A stretch of DNA of 64,000 nucleotides from Taklimakanibacter sp050246735 (GTDB lineage: Bacteria; Pseudomonadota; Alphaproteobacteria; Rhizobiales; Aestuariivirgaceae), in assembly GCA_050246735.1 (NCBI GenBank), contig JBFWVM010000020.1, positions 38,044-102,043 of the forward strand, read 5' to 3'. The translations under genes were made by a program, and so were the position numbers. Below the pieces are notes generated by a model, which was given only the letters and a program-made list of their open reading frames with translations, did no database searches and was not told where the DNA came from. The first letter of the stretch is position 1; each line of letters begins with the position of its first letter. Of the stretch, positions 43,887 through 53,061 are shown piece after piece.

Positions 43887-45022
43887 GACGGCAGCACGGC
43901 GAGATTGCCGGCGGGAAGCGTCACCGTGGCGTCCGCATCGACGGCCGCCAGCTTTTCGCTGAACTCGTCGGCGGTGACCCGGATGCGCAGGTTCGCCGAA
44001 GAATTGCCCGGCTTGAAATATATGCTCGCATAGGGGCCGGTGAAGACCACGTTGGAGATCCGGCCGGTGACGGAATTGGCCAGGTCCGCCCGGCTGCCCG
44101 CGCTTATCCTGCAGCGCTCCGGCCGGATCGCCAGCTTGTGGGAGCCGCGGGTGGAACAGGCCTGTGCGTTTCCCGGCACGGAAACATGGAAACGGCCGAT
44201 GCCGGTATCGGCCGCGCAGATCGTGCCGCCTTCGCCGTGAAGCGCGTCGATGTCGATGAAGTTCATCTCGCCGATGAAGCCGGCGACGAACACATTCGCC
44301 GGGCTTTTATAGATCTCTTCCGGCGAGCCTGTCTGTTGCACCCGTCCGCGGTCGATGACCGCGATGCGATCCGACATGGTCAGCGCCTCCTCCTGGTCGT
44401 GGGTCACGAACAGGAATGTCGTATGCGTTTCTCTCTGGATGCGTTTCATCTCGATCTGCATCTCCTTGCGCAGCTGCAGATCGAGCGCCGACAGGGGCTC
44501 GTCGAGGAGCAGCACGCGTGGCGAGGGCGCCAGGGCGCGGGCCAGCGCGACCCGCTGCTGCTGTCCTCCGGACAGCTGCGACGGCTTGCCGGCGGCCTTG
44601 TCGGACAGACGCACGAGATCCAGCATCTCGCCGGTGACCCGCTCGACCGCGGACGCCGGCGAGCCGAGCATGCGAAGCCCGAATCCGATATTCTGTGCGA
44701 CCGTCAGATGCGGGAAGAGGGCGTAGCTCTGGAACACCGTATTGACCGGCCGCCGGTTGGCGGGAACGCCGGTGAGATCCTGGCCGTCCAGATGAACCGT
44801 GCCGCTGTCCGGCCTGTCGAAGCCGGCAAGGAGCCGCAGCAGCGTCGTCTTCCCGCAGCCGGAAGGGCCGAGCAGCGTGAAGAACTCGTTGCGGGCGATG
44901 GAGAGGCTGAGACCGTCGAGAGCCCGGAATGCGCCGCCGTCAGCCCTCGTGAAGGTCTTGTCCACCCGCTCGAACCGGATGAGAGGGGCCTCGGCCCGCG
45001 AAATATGTCCGTTCTTCGGCAT
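43883..45022 (-). CDS. polyamine-type ABC transporter, ATP-binding protein (PotA-like)
   Basis: 379 residues. Walker A GPSGCGKTT (52-60), signature LSGGQQQ (150-156), Walker B LLLDEPLSALD (171-181), and a C-terminal TOBE domain (about 290-375). A longer reading frame extends upstream inside the oxidase gene; ATG 45022 overlapping the oxidase stop is preferred. It powers import through the two permeases. Confidence 0.93.
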   Translation of the reverse strand: MPKNGHISRAEAPLIRFERVDKTFTRADGGAFRALDGLSLSIARNEFFTLLGPSGCGKTTLLRLLAGFDRPDSGTVHLDGQDLTGVPANRRPVNTVFQSYALFPHLTVAQNIGFGLRMLGSPASAVERVTGEMLDLVRLSDKAAGKPSQLSGGQQQRVALARALAPSPRVLLLDEPLSALDLQLRKEMQIEMKRIQRETHTTFLFVTHDQEEALTMSDRIAVIDRGRVQQTGSPEEIYKSPANVFVAGFIGEMNFIDIDALHGEGGTICAADTGIGRFHVSVPGNAQACSTRGSHKLAIRPERCRISAGSRADLANSVTGRISNVVFTGPYASIYFKPGNSSANLRIRVTADEFSEKLAAVDADATVTLPAGNLAVLPS

Positions 45023-46332
45023 CAGCGCCGCATCCGGTCGAGCGCGTCGGCGGCGGAAAGGACCGGGCCCGCCAGGGGCAGGACCGCTGTCAGTAGACGG
45101 TGGTACGAAATGGACTTGAGCGGTGTCACGGGAAAGGGAAGCGATCCCGCCGATGCGCCGAGTATCCTCGCGGCAAGCGCACGGCCCATCACCGAGGACA
45201 TCGCCACGCCGCGGCCGTTGAAGCCGAGACCGATATGGAGGCCGGGCGCCGGCTCGTGCAGGTGAGGCAGGAAGTCCCTGGTCACGGCGATGCGGCCGCC
45301 CCAGGCATAGTCCCAGGCGATGCCTTTCAGGGCCGGAAAGATCCGCTCCGCACCCGCCCTGAGGCGCGACATGCCGCCGAGCGCTTGCGGATTGTCCGGA
45401 TCGCTGCCCAGGCATCCGATGGCGAGGCGGTGGTCGCGGTCGTAGCGGGCGTAGAAAATGGCGCGCCGCGTATCCGCAATGGTGGTGAGCCGGGGCAGGA
45501 TTTCGGCGCGCTGCGCCGGATTGAGCGGTGCCGTCGCGGCGAGCAGGCTGACCATCGGCAGGATGCTCTGCCTGAGGCCGGGAATCAGGTCTCCGGTATA
45601 GCCGTTGGTCGCGATGACCACATTGGCGGCCCTCACCTCGCCGTGGCGCGTTCTGACCTGCCATCTGCCGCCGGTCCGCTCGACGGCCGTGACCATGCTG
45701 TCCTCGTAGAGCTCGCCGCCATGGCGAAGGAACGCCGAGGCAAAGCCCCGTGCCAGCGACAACGGCTGAACATGTCCGGCGGTGGGGTGAAACAGCCCCG
45801 CGACGTAATCGCGCGACCCGGACCAGGCGGCGCAGGAATCGCGATCGAGGAGGCCGATGTCGGCCCCGGCCGCAGTCCATGCGGACCGCAGCGCTTCGAG
45901 TTCCCTTGCCGCGGCAGCGGTATGCGCGACCTGCAGCCAGCCTTTCTGAACGGCGTCACAGTCGATCCCGTGCCGCGCGATCGCCTGGAAGAGATCGCCG
46001 GCGGACGCAATGGTGGCCTGGACGAGATTCTCCCCGAAGGGTCGGCCGAGCGCCGCCACGGCGGCCGCGGGCGTCATGCGCAGGATGGGGTTGCATTGCC
46101 CGCCGGTGCGCCCCGATGCGCCATATCCGGTACGGTGGGCTTCGAGGACGACCGTGCGTGTTCCGGCGATGGCGAGCTCGAGCCCGGTCCGCAGGCCGGT
46201 GAAGCCGCCGCCGACGATCGCCACGTCGGCATCGACGGCCTCCGTGAGACGGGGGCGCTCGGGGAACGGGTTCGCCGTCACCGCCCACAGGGAACTGTGA
46301 AAATCATTCCGCCTGCCATCCGGCAGCTGCAT
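45022..46332 (-). CDS. FAD-dependent amine oxidoreductase (PuuB-like)
   Basis: 436 residues of the DAO fold. FAD-binding GGGFTGL (about 41-47), ARTGYGASGRTGGQ-like motif near 70 (TGYGASGRTGGQCNPIL), and the C-terminal GRIAVTRDFLPHL and GLGFNGRGVAMSS. It resembles gamma-glutamylputrescine oxidase, which would fit with the polyamine transporter it is coupled to. First gene of the operon; other glutamylation genes are not in the window. Confidence 0.87.
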   Translation of the reverse strand: MQLPDGRRNDFHSSLWAVTANPFPERPRLTEAVDADVAIVGGGFTGLRTGLELAIAGTRTVVLEAHRTGYGASGRTGGQCNPILRMTPAAAVAALGRPFGENLVQATIASAGDLFQAIARHGIDCDAVQKGWLQVAHTAAAARELEALRSAWTAAGADIGLLDRDSCAAWSGSRDYVAGLFHPTAGHVQPLSLARGFASAFLRHGGELYEDSMVTAVERTGGRWQVRTRHGEVRAANVVIATNGYTGDLIPGLRQSILPMVSLLAATAPLNPAQRAEILPRLTTIADTRRAIFYARYDRDHRLAIGCLGSDPDNPQALGGMSRLRAGAERIFPALKGIAWDYAWGGRIAVTRDFLPHLHEPAPGLHIGLGFNGRGVAMSSVMGRALAARILGASAGSLPFPVTPLKSISYHRLLTAVLPLAGPVLSAADALDRMRR

Positions 46333-46464
46333 GGTCGTTTCGCTCCGTCTCCTGTCTGGCGGACCGTTGACCGGTCTCTGCAGCCCGCCGGGGAAAGCCG
46401 GCGAGGATGATGGCGGAGGCTAGGCACGCCGAAGCCCGCGGGCAACTTCGCTAGGCTCACCCAC

Positions 46465-46500
46465 TTGACACCGTCGCGCATAAAATCGAGCATAAAGTAG
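46465..46500 (+). promoter_or_regulatory. promoter/operator region of the divergent polyamine regulator
   Basis: TTGACA at 46465 is followed by a direct repeat GCATAAA at 46478 and 46490 (12-base period). No -10 at ideal spacing was found. The 190-base region between the oxidase and the regulator is the likely control site for both. Confidence 0.4.
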
Positions 46501-46521
46501 CGCAAGAGGACGACTGCCTGG

Positions 46522-47391
46522 ATGCCGAGGGCCGCCCCGAACGACGAAGGAAACCGCGGTCACGAAACCCGTGCCCTGTCGGCCAACCTGTGCAGGAACC
46601 TCTCCTATCTGTGCAGCTTCTATCCCTCCGTCTCGGAGGTTTGCCGCCGGCTCGGCATCAACCGGCAGCAGTTCAACAAATACACGTCCGGCGCGGCCTT
46701 TCCCTCTCTCCATGTCCTGACCCGGATTGCCGACTTCTTCGGCGTGGAGGTCGAGGAGCTCTGCTGGCCGCCTCAGGAGCTGAAGCAGACATTCGCGCGC
46801 CGCAGGCAGCAGCGCGAAGCCGCGACGGGCTTCGAGGATTTCACGAACCGGATTCAGCGTTTGACGGATGCGTCTTCACCGGCGCTGGATCACTATGTCG
46901 GGTTCTATCATCGCTACTACTATGCGTTCGACCAGTGCGGCAGCGTCGTCCGAAGCCTTTTCCAGATCCGCAAGGCGGGCGGCGCCTACGTGACCAGGCA
47001 CATAGAGCGGATCACGAGCGACGGCCGCGCCCGGCAGGCGATGACGTTCAAATATGATGGCATAGCCGTCTGCATGTCGAACTGCATCTTCATCACCGAG
47101 GTCGAGATCCTCCTGAACAGCTGCGTGTCCAACGCCGCCTTCCCGATGATTCCGCGGCCGGGGCAGCTCCATTTGTTCGGCATTCAGACGTCGCTGAGCT
47201 CCACCATCGGACGTCCCGGGGCATCGCGCGTCGTCCTCGAGCGGCTCAAGCCGACGGTGCCGCTGCGCGACGCCCTCGCGCGCTGCGGCATCTTCCGGCC
47301 GGACAGCGGCGAGATCCGCCCGGAAATGCCGTCATGGATAGACAATCGCAACCTGACGGGCGAAAGCCTTTTCACGCCGCGGGTGTTCTGA
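46522..47391 (+). CDS. XRE-type HTH transcriptional regulator
   Basis: 289 residues. The helix-turn-helix is at about 35-80 (VSEVCRRLGINRQQFNKYTS, then FPSLHVLTRIADFFGVEVEE). The large C-terminal part (about 110-280) is of unknown fold with no recognised effector domain. Divergent from the polyamine operon, it is likely its regulator. A cupin fold is absent. Confidence 0.8.
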   Translation: MPRAAPNDEGNRGHETRALSANLCRNLSYLCSFYPSVSEVCRRLGINRQQFNKYTSGAAFPSLHVLTRIADFFGVEVEELCWPPQELKQTFARRRQQREAATGFEDFTNRIQRLTDASSPALDHYVGFYHRYYYAFDQCGSVVRSLFQIRKAGGAYVTRHIERITSDGRARQAMTFKYDGIAVCMSNCIFITEVEILLNSCVSNAAFPMIPRPGQLHLFGIQTSLSSTIGRPGASRVVLERLKPTVPLRDALARCGIFRPDSGEIRPEMPSWIDNRNLTGESLFTPRVF

Positions 47392-47443
47392 GGGAATGTC
47401 AAACCGTGGCGGATGACAAGGCCCGGCTTCGGAACCTGGAGGC

Positions 47444-47595
47444 TCATTCAGGCTCGACGCCGTACTCTGCCGCTTCGATCGCCGCCACGACGTCGTCGGG
47501 CAGGTTTCCGACGACGAGCGACTGCGTTCCCGTCGCTTGGTATCAGGCAAAGTCCGGGAAAACTCGGTTTCCGGTACGTCTCGCGTCGCCGTCAT
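47444..47595 (-). pseudogene. frameshifted antitoxin-like remnant
   Basis: From ATG 47595, preceded by a very good AAAAGGAG Shine-Dalgarno, the frame encodes MTATRDVPETEFSRTLPD. A one-base shift then opens YQATGTQSLVVGNLPDDVVA to a stop at 47444. The joined sequence resembles the start of small prevent-host-death-type antitoxins (EFSR..., YQ... motifs). The rest of the 312-base gap up to 47703 has no other gene. Assignment as antitoxin is tentative. Confidence 0.3.
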
Positions 47596-47702
47596 ATCTC
47601 GGCTCCTTTTCGATTGTGCGGAAGCGACGATCGATCGCCTTGCCGGCATCATATACCGAAGGCCCGCCTTGCCGGCCGCGCGGCATCACCGTCTCGTCCG
47701 GC

Positions 47703-48890
47703 CTATTCGGCGGCGGCGGCCGCCGGCTCGAAGCTCGCCGCGTTCGGCATGATCTCGGCCCGGCCGTCGCGGAAGCCGATCACGGCGCGGCCGTGCTTGA
47801 GGTCGAGAGCGAGGCCGCCGAACATCTGCCGGCGCCAGCCCTTCATCAAGGGCACGTCGGCCTCGTCGTCCTGCGCCACGGCGTCGATATCGGCGGCGCT
47901 GGCGAGGAGGCGGGGCGCCAGGCCTTCGCGCTCGGCCACGATCTTGAGGGCGAGCTTGAGGATCTCGGCGGCGGCCTGGGCGCTCTCCGGCACCTTCTCA
48001 TGCGCGCCCGGCAAGGGCGGGAGGAGCTTGGCGTCGGTCTCGAGACCGTCCTTGACCGCGACGAGAATGGCCTCGCCGGCGCGCGAATTGCCGAAGCCGC
48101 GGGGCAGCGCGCGCGACGCGTTGAGGGCCTCGCGCGTCTGCGGCATCTGGGTCGCCACCTCGATCAGGGCGTCGTCCTTGATGATGCGCTGGCGCGGCAC
48201 GTTCTTCTCCTGGGCCTCGCGCTCGCGCCAGGCGGCGAGCGCGATCAGCACGCCGAGTTGCTTCTTCGAGCGCAGCCTGGTCTTGAGCCGCTTCCAGGCG
48301 TCTTCGGGGGCCAGATTGTAGGTCTTGGGCGAGGTCAGGACCGCCATCTCCTGCGCCAGCCACGGCTCGCGCCCGGTCTTGTCGAGCTCCTGCTTCAGCT
48401 TCTCATAGACGGTGCGCAGATGGGTGACGTCGGACAGCGCGTAATTGAGCTGCTTCTCGCTGAGCGGCCGGCGCGACCAGTCGGTGAAGCGCGAGGACTT
48501 GTCGATCTGGGCGCGCGCCAGCTGGCGCACGATCGATTCATAGGAGACCTGGTCGCCGAAGCCGCAGACCATCGCGGCGATCTGGGTGTCGAAGACGGGA
48601 TGCGGAACCCGGCCCGAGAGGTGGAAGAAGGTCTCGATGTCCTGCCGCGCGGCATGGAACACCTTGAGGACGGACTCGTTCGTCATCAGCGCGTGGAAGG
48701 GCTTGAGATCGATATCCGCCGCCTTGGGATCGACGATCGCCTGGCGGCTCTGGCCGGCGATCTGGATGAGGCAGAGGTCGGGCCAGAAGGTCTGCTCGCG
48801 CATGAACTCGGTGTCGACCGTCACATAGGCTTCGCAGGCGAGTTCCTTGACCAGGGCCTTGAGGGCTTGGGTGGTGGTGATGACCTCCAT
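47703..48890 (-). CDS. rnd: ribonuclease D
   Basis: 395 residues. DEDD exonuclease: DTEFMRE with D26 and E28, FHAARQDIETFF (about 80-91), and the NYALSDVTHL tyrosine/aspartate. A helical HRDC domain follows at about 205-285 and a second at about 310-380. It trims structured RNA 3' ends, including tRNA. I prefer the ATG at 48890 (MEVITTT); one at 48941 would add 17 residues. Both have weak ribosome sites. Divergent from aspS. Confidence 0.92.
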   Translation of the reverse strand: MEVITTTQALKALVKELACEAYVTVDTEFMREQTFWPDLCLIQIAGQSRQAIVDPKAADIDLKPFHALMTNESVLKVFHAARQDIETFFHLSGRVPHPVFDTQIAAMVCGFGDQVSYESIVRQLARAQIDKSSRFTDWSRRPLSEKQLNYALSDVTHLRTVYEKLKQELDKTGREPWLAQEMAVLTSPKTYNLAPEDAWKRLKTRLRSKKQLGVLIALAAWREREAQEKNVPRQRIIKDDALIEVATQMPQTREALNASRALPRGFGNSRAGEAILVAVKDGLETDAKLLPPLPGAHEKVPESAQAAAEILKLALKIVAEREGLAPRLLASAADIDAVAQDDEADVPLMKGWRRQMFGGLALDLKHGRAVIGFRDGRAEIMPNAASFEPAAAAAE

Positions 48891-49168
48891 GGTCTCTAAG
48901 TCGCGCGAGTCCGGGGCAGGCGTCAAATGATTTGCTGACATGGCAGCCAGAATTCTACATTTGACCTATTTATCAATAAGTTAGATAAAAGCCGCCAAGC
49001 GCTGCGTCAATTTGGGCCGTTGGTGCGCATCCCGGCCGCCGCCGGCGCCCGGAAAGAGCCGTCTGGGGCCGCAAGACCGGTCCGGCCCGCCCAAGCTTGA
49101 CAATCCCGCCCGCGCATGCGCTTTTCCGCGCGCCCATTCGACCTTTCCGACCCGATTTGCGAGGGATT

Positions 49169-50950
49169 ATGCACGCCTACCGAAGCCACACATGCGGTGA
49201 TCTGCGCGATGCGCACCAGGGGGCCGAGACGCGCCTGTCGGGCTGGGTGCATCGGGTGCGCGACCATGGCGGCGTGCTCTTCATCGACCTGCGCGATCAC
49301 TATGGGCTGACCCAGGTCGTCGCCGATCCGGACAGCCCCGCATTCAAGATCGCCGAGAGCCTGCGCAGCGAATGGGTGATCAAGGTCGACGGCAAGGTGA
49401 GGCTGAGGCCCCAGGGCACCGAGAACCGCGAGCTGCCGACCGGGCTCGTCGAGGTCTTCGCCACCGCCATCGAGGTGCTGTCGGAGGCGAGGGAACTGCC
49501 GCTGCCGGTCTTCGGCGACGTCGAATATCCGGAGGATGTCCGTCTCAGATACCGCTTCCTCGATCTCAGGCGCGAGAGCCTGCACCGGAACATCATGGCG
49601 CGCACCCGGATCATCGCCGAGATGCGCCGGCGCATGAACGAGGCGGGCTTCACCGAATTCGCGACCCCGATCCTCACCGCGTCCTCGCCGGAAGGGGCGC
49701 GCGACTTCCTCGTGCCGTCGCGCATCCATCCCGGCGCATTCTACGCCCTGCCGCAGGCGCCGCAGCAATACAAGCAGCTCATCATGGTGTCGGGCTTCGA
49801 CCGCTATTTCCAGATCGCGCCCTGTTTCCGCGACGAGGATCCGCGCGCCGACCGCCTGCCGGGCGAATTCTACCAGCTCGACGTCGAGATGAGCTTCGTC
49901 GAGCAGGACGACGTCTTCGCCGCCATGGAGCCGGTGATGCGCGGCGTGTTCGAGACTTTCGCCGAAGGCAAGCCGGTGACGAAGGCCTTCCCGCGCATCC
50001 CCTATGAGGAGGCGATGCGCAAATACGGCTCCGACAAGCCGGACCTGCGCAACCCGATCGTCATGCAGGACGTGTCGGAGCATTTCCGCAAGAGCGGCTT
50101 CAAGGTCTTCGCCAATATCCTGGAGAGCGACGCCGGGAACCGGGTCTGGGCCATCCCGGCCAGGACCGGAGGCTCGCGCGCCTTCTGCGACCGCATGAAC
50201 GCCTGGGCGCAAGGCGAGGGCCAGCCGGGCCTCGGCTATATCTTCTGGCGCAAGGAAGGCGACAGGATCGAAGGCGCAGGGCCCATCGCCAAGAACATCG
50301 GCGAGCGCGCCGAAGCCGTCCGCCGGCAGCTCGGGCTCGACGAGGGCGACGCCGCGTTCTTCGTCGCCGGCGATCCCCGGAAGTTCGCAAGCTTCGCCGG
50401 CAGCGCCCGCACGCGCGCCGGCGAGGAGCTCGGCCTCGTCGACCGCGACCGTTTCGAGCTGTGCTGGATCGTCGACTTCCCCTTCTATGAATGGAACGAG
50501 GAGGAGAAGACGGTCGATTTCGGCCATAACCCGTTCTCCATGCCGCAGGGCGGCATCGACGCGCTCAACAGCCAGGATCCCCTGACCATCAAGGCCTTCC
50601 AGTACGACGTCGTGTGCAACGGCTACGAGATCGCCTCGGGCGGCATCCGCAACCATCTGCCGGAGACGATGGTCAGGGCCTTCGAGATCGTCGGCAAGGA
50701 TCGCCGCACGGTCGAGGAGCGCTTCGGCGGCCTCTATCGCGCCTTCCAGTATGGCGCGCCCCCGCATGGCGGCATGGCCGCCGGCATCGACCGCATCGTC
50801 ATGCTGCTGGTGGGCGCCAGGAACCTGCGCGAAGTGACGATGTTCCCGATGAACCAGCAGGCCTATGACCTCCTGATGAACGCGCCTTCGGAGGCGACCC
50901 CCAAGCAGTTGCGCGAGCTGCATTTGCGGCTCAATCTGCCGGAGGAATAG
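49169..50950 (+). CDS. aspS: aspartyl-tRNA synthetase
   Basis: 593 residues. An N-terminal OB anticodon-binding domain (LSGWVHRVRDHGGVLFIDLR) precedes the class II core: motif 1 at RYRFLDLRRE, motif 2 QYKQLIMVSGFDRYFQIAPC with FRDEDPRADR, motif 3 GMAAGIDRIVMLL. Bacterial-type with the GAD insertion. ATG 49169 follows GAGGGATT. The glycosyltransferase genes begin 14 bases later in the same direction. Confidence 0.96.
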   Translation: MHAYRSHTCGDLRDAHQGAETRLSGWVHRVRDHGGVLFIDLRDHYGLTQVVADPDSPAFKIAESLRSEWVIKVDGKVRLRPQGTENRELPTGLVEVFATAIEVLSEARELPLPVFGDVEYPEDVRLRYRFLDLRRESLHRNIMARTRIIAEMRRRMNEAGFTEFATPILTASSPEGARDFLVPSRIHPGAFYALPQAPQQYKQLIMVSGFDRYFQIAPCFRDEDPRADRLPGEFYQLDVEMSFVEQDDVFAAMEPVMRGVFETFAEGKPVTKAFPRIPYEEAMRKYGSDKPDLRNPIVMQDVSEHFRKSGFKVFANILESDAGNRVWAIPARTGGSRAFCDRMNAWAQGEGQPGLGYIFWRKEGDRIEGAGPIAKNIGERAEAVRRQLGLDEGDAAFFVAGDPRKFASFAGSARTRAGEELGLVDRDRFELCWIVDFPFYEWNEEEKTVDFGHNPFSMPQGGIDALNSQDPLTIKAFQYDVVCNGYEIASGGIRNHLPETMVRAFEIVGKDRRTVEERFGGLYRAFQYGAPPHGGMAAGIDRIVMLLVGARNLREVTMFPMNQQAYDLLMNAPSEATPKQLRELHLRLNLPEE

Positions 50951-50964
50951 GGCGGAGACATCGC

Positions 50965-53061
50965 GTGGGGGAGGGATCCGGTTACCGCAGCTGGCATGCC
51001 ACCCTGCCGCCCTCCGGAGGGGAATGGCGCGAGCAGGCCGAGTTCGACGCGCTGTCGGACCGCGCCTTTGCCGAACAGCTGAAACCGTTGCGCCACAGGG
51101 GCCCGCTGCGGGCGGGCGAGATTGCCGTGATCGGCATGGTGCGCAACGAGGCCCAGCGCCTGCCGCTGTTCTTCGAGCATTACAGGAAGCTCGGCGTGGC
51201 GCGCTTCCTGATGATCGACAACGACTCGCAGGATGCGACGCCCGAGATGCTCATGGCCGAGCCCCTGGCCGACGTCTTCCATACGACGGCATCCTTCCTC
51301 GACGCCTGCAACGGCGTCTACTGGCAGAACGGGCTCGCCCGCGCCTGTTGCAAAGGCCATTGGACCCTGGTCGCGGATGCCGACGAGCTCTTCGTCTATG
51401 ACGGGATGGACGATCACGGTCTTCCCGATCTGACCCGGTGGCTCGAGCGCCATGCGCTGGACCGCGTCTTCGCGGTGATGGTCGACCTCTATCCGCCGGA
51501 CGTCATCGGCGAGACCGGCCTCTCGATCCGCGAGAACTACGAGCGCAATGGCTGGTTCGACGCGGCCGGCTACGGCCTCCGGCGTCACCTGGGCAGCTGG
51601 CTCGCGACCGGCGGACCGCGCCAGCGCCTGTTCGGCCGGAAGCTCCTCAGCCGCGGGGAATGGACGTCGAAATACCCGCTTTTCCGCATGCGCGAGGGCA
51701 TGTCGATCTGCAATGCGCATCTTCTCTGGCCGGGCGACGAGGAGCCGGCGCGGCCGCTCGCTGCCCTGATCCATCTGAAGTTCACCGACGACTTCGCCGA
51801 GCGTGCCGAACTCAACCTGCGCGAAGGCCGGCATTTCGACAAGTCCAGGAAATACCGGACCATCGTCGAGACCCTGACGCGGGAGCCGCGGCAGGTGGCG
51901 GCCTTTGCGCGGTCCGCCGGCTACGCCGGTCCGCAAAGCCTGATCGCGCACGATCTGCTGCTGCCGATCGACTGGACGGCCGGCGGCGGCGACCCCCTGC
52001 CATGCCGGCGCACTCTGGGGGGCATCGACTACCGCATCTGGACCGGCATGGGCCGTCCCGCCTCCATGCCGCAAAGCGAGCGGGCGGAGTTCGAGGATTT
52101 CGCCCGCCGCGCCTTCCGCAGCCATCTGACCGTCGTCCGCAGCCGGGGGCATCTGGGGCCGGGCGAGATCGGCCTGATCTGCGTCCTGCGCAACGAGGCC
52201 GCCCGCCTGCCCCTGTTCTTCGATCACTACAAGCGCCTGGGCGTCGATCGCTTCTTCATGATCGACAACAATTCCGAGGATGGATCGCGCGAGATCCTGC
52301 TGGCCGAGCCCCTGGCGGACGTCTTCCACGCCCATGCCCTGTTCAGCGAGGGCCAGGGCGGACTCTACTGGGCGCATGCGGTGGCCAGGCGCTATGGCGA
52401 AGGCAACTGGCTGATCCGTCCCGACGCCGACGAGCTTTTCGTCTATGACCGGATGGAGGAGCACGATCTCGCCGACCTGGCGGCGTGGCTCGATCGGCAG
52501 GGCATGGACAGGGTCTATGCGCCGCTGATCGATCTCTATCCCTCGGCGGCGATCGGCGGCTCGTCCCAGACGATCGCCGAGCTGATCGAGAAGGACAGCT
52601 GGTTCGACAATGACGGCTATTCGCTCGAAAGATGGCCGCAGGGCTGGCGCCTGACCGGGGGCCCGCGCTTCCGGCTCTTCCACCAGGACGATTCGCACCG
52701 CAACCTCATGTGGAAATACCCGTTCTTCCGCATGGGAGAGGACACGCTCATCTACAACCACCATTGGCTCTGGCCCCACGATAACGTGACCCGGGGCGCG
52801 CTCGGCGCCATGGTGCATCTGAAGCTCATGCATGATTTCATCGACCGCTCACGGCGCTATGCAAGCGAGGCGCAGCATTTCGCCGGCTCCAACGCCTACC
52901 GGGTGATCAGCGAGAAGGTGAAGGACATGCCGGAAGTGGTGGCGTTCCATGAGGGATCCAAGCGCTACCGCGGCCCGAGGAGCCTCGTCCGTCACGGCAT
53001 GCTGATGCCGATCGGCTGGGAGGAGGAGGTTCGAGCTTTCGACAGCCTGGACGCTCCATGA
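50965..53061 (+). CDS. two-module glycosyltransferase-like protein
   Basis: 698 residues, GTG start. Two homologous GT-A-like modules of about 340 residues. Each has the nucleotide-binding start V.RNEA.RLPLFF.HY..LGV.RF.M.DN.S, a DADEL metal motif (D138 and D487), GWFD..GY or SWFDNDGY, LTGGPR.RLF, KYP.FRM, and a C-terminal Y.GP.SL..H..L.PI.W. They resemble glycosyltransferase family 2-like (Glyco_tranf_2_4) proteins. No signal peptide is seen. The acceptor and donor are unknown. It follows aspS by 14 bases and overlaps the next gene by four. Confidence 0.78.
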   Translation: MGEGSGYRSWHATLPPSGGEWREQAEFDALSDRAFAEQLKPLRHRGPLRAGEIAVIGMVRNEAQRLPLFFEHYRKLGVARFLMIDNDSQDATPEMLMAEPLADVFHTTASFLDACNGVYWQNGLARACCKGHWTLVADADELFVYDGMDDHGLPDLTRWLERHALDRVFAVMVDLYPPDVIGETGLSIRENYERNGWFDAAGYGLRRHLGSWLATGGPRQRLFGRKLLSRGEWTSKYPLFRMREGMSICNAHLLWPGDEEPARPLAALIHLKFTDDFAERAELNLREGRHFDKSRKYRTIVETLTREPRQVAAFARSAGYAGPQSLIAHDLLLPIDWTAGGGDPLPCRRTLGGIDYRIWTGMGRPASMPQSERAEFEDFARRAFRSHLTVVRSRGHLGPGEIGLICVLRNEAARLPLFFDHYKRLGVDRFFMIDNNSEDGSREILLAEPLADVFHAHALFSEGQGGLYWAHAVARRYGEGNWLIRPDADELFVYDRMEEHDLADLAAWLDRQGMDRVYAPLIDLYPSAAIGGSSQTIAELIEKDSWFDNDGYSLERWPQGWRLTGGPRFRLFHQDDSHRNLMWKYPFFRMGEDTLIYNHHWLWPHDNVTRGALGAMVHLKLMHDFIDRSRRYASEAQHFAGSNAYRVISEKVKDMPEVVAFHEGSKRYRGPRSLVRHGMLMPIGWEEEVRAFDSLDAP

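Noticed and set aside
49007..50923. 638-codon frame antisense to aspS
   Set aside because: No conserved domain; aspS motifs are complete on the plus strand.
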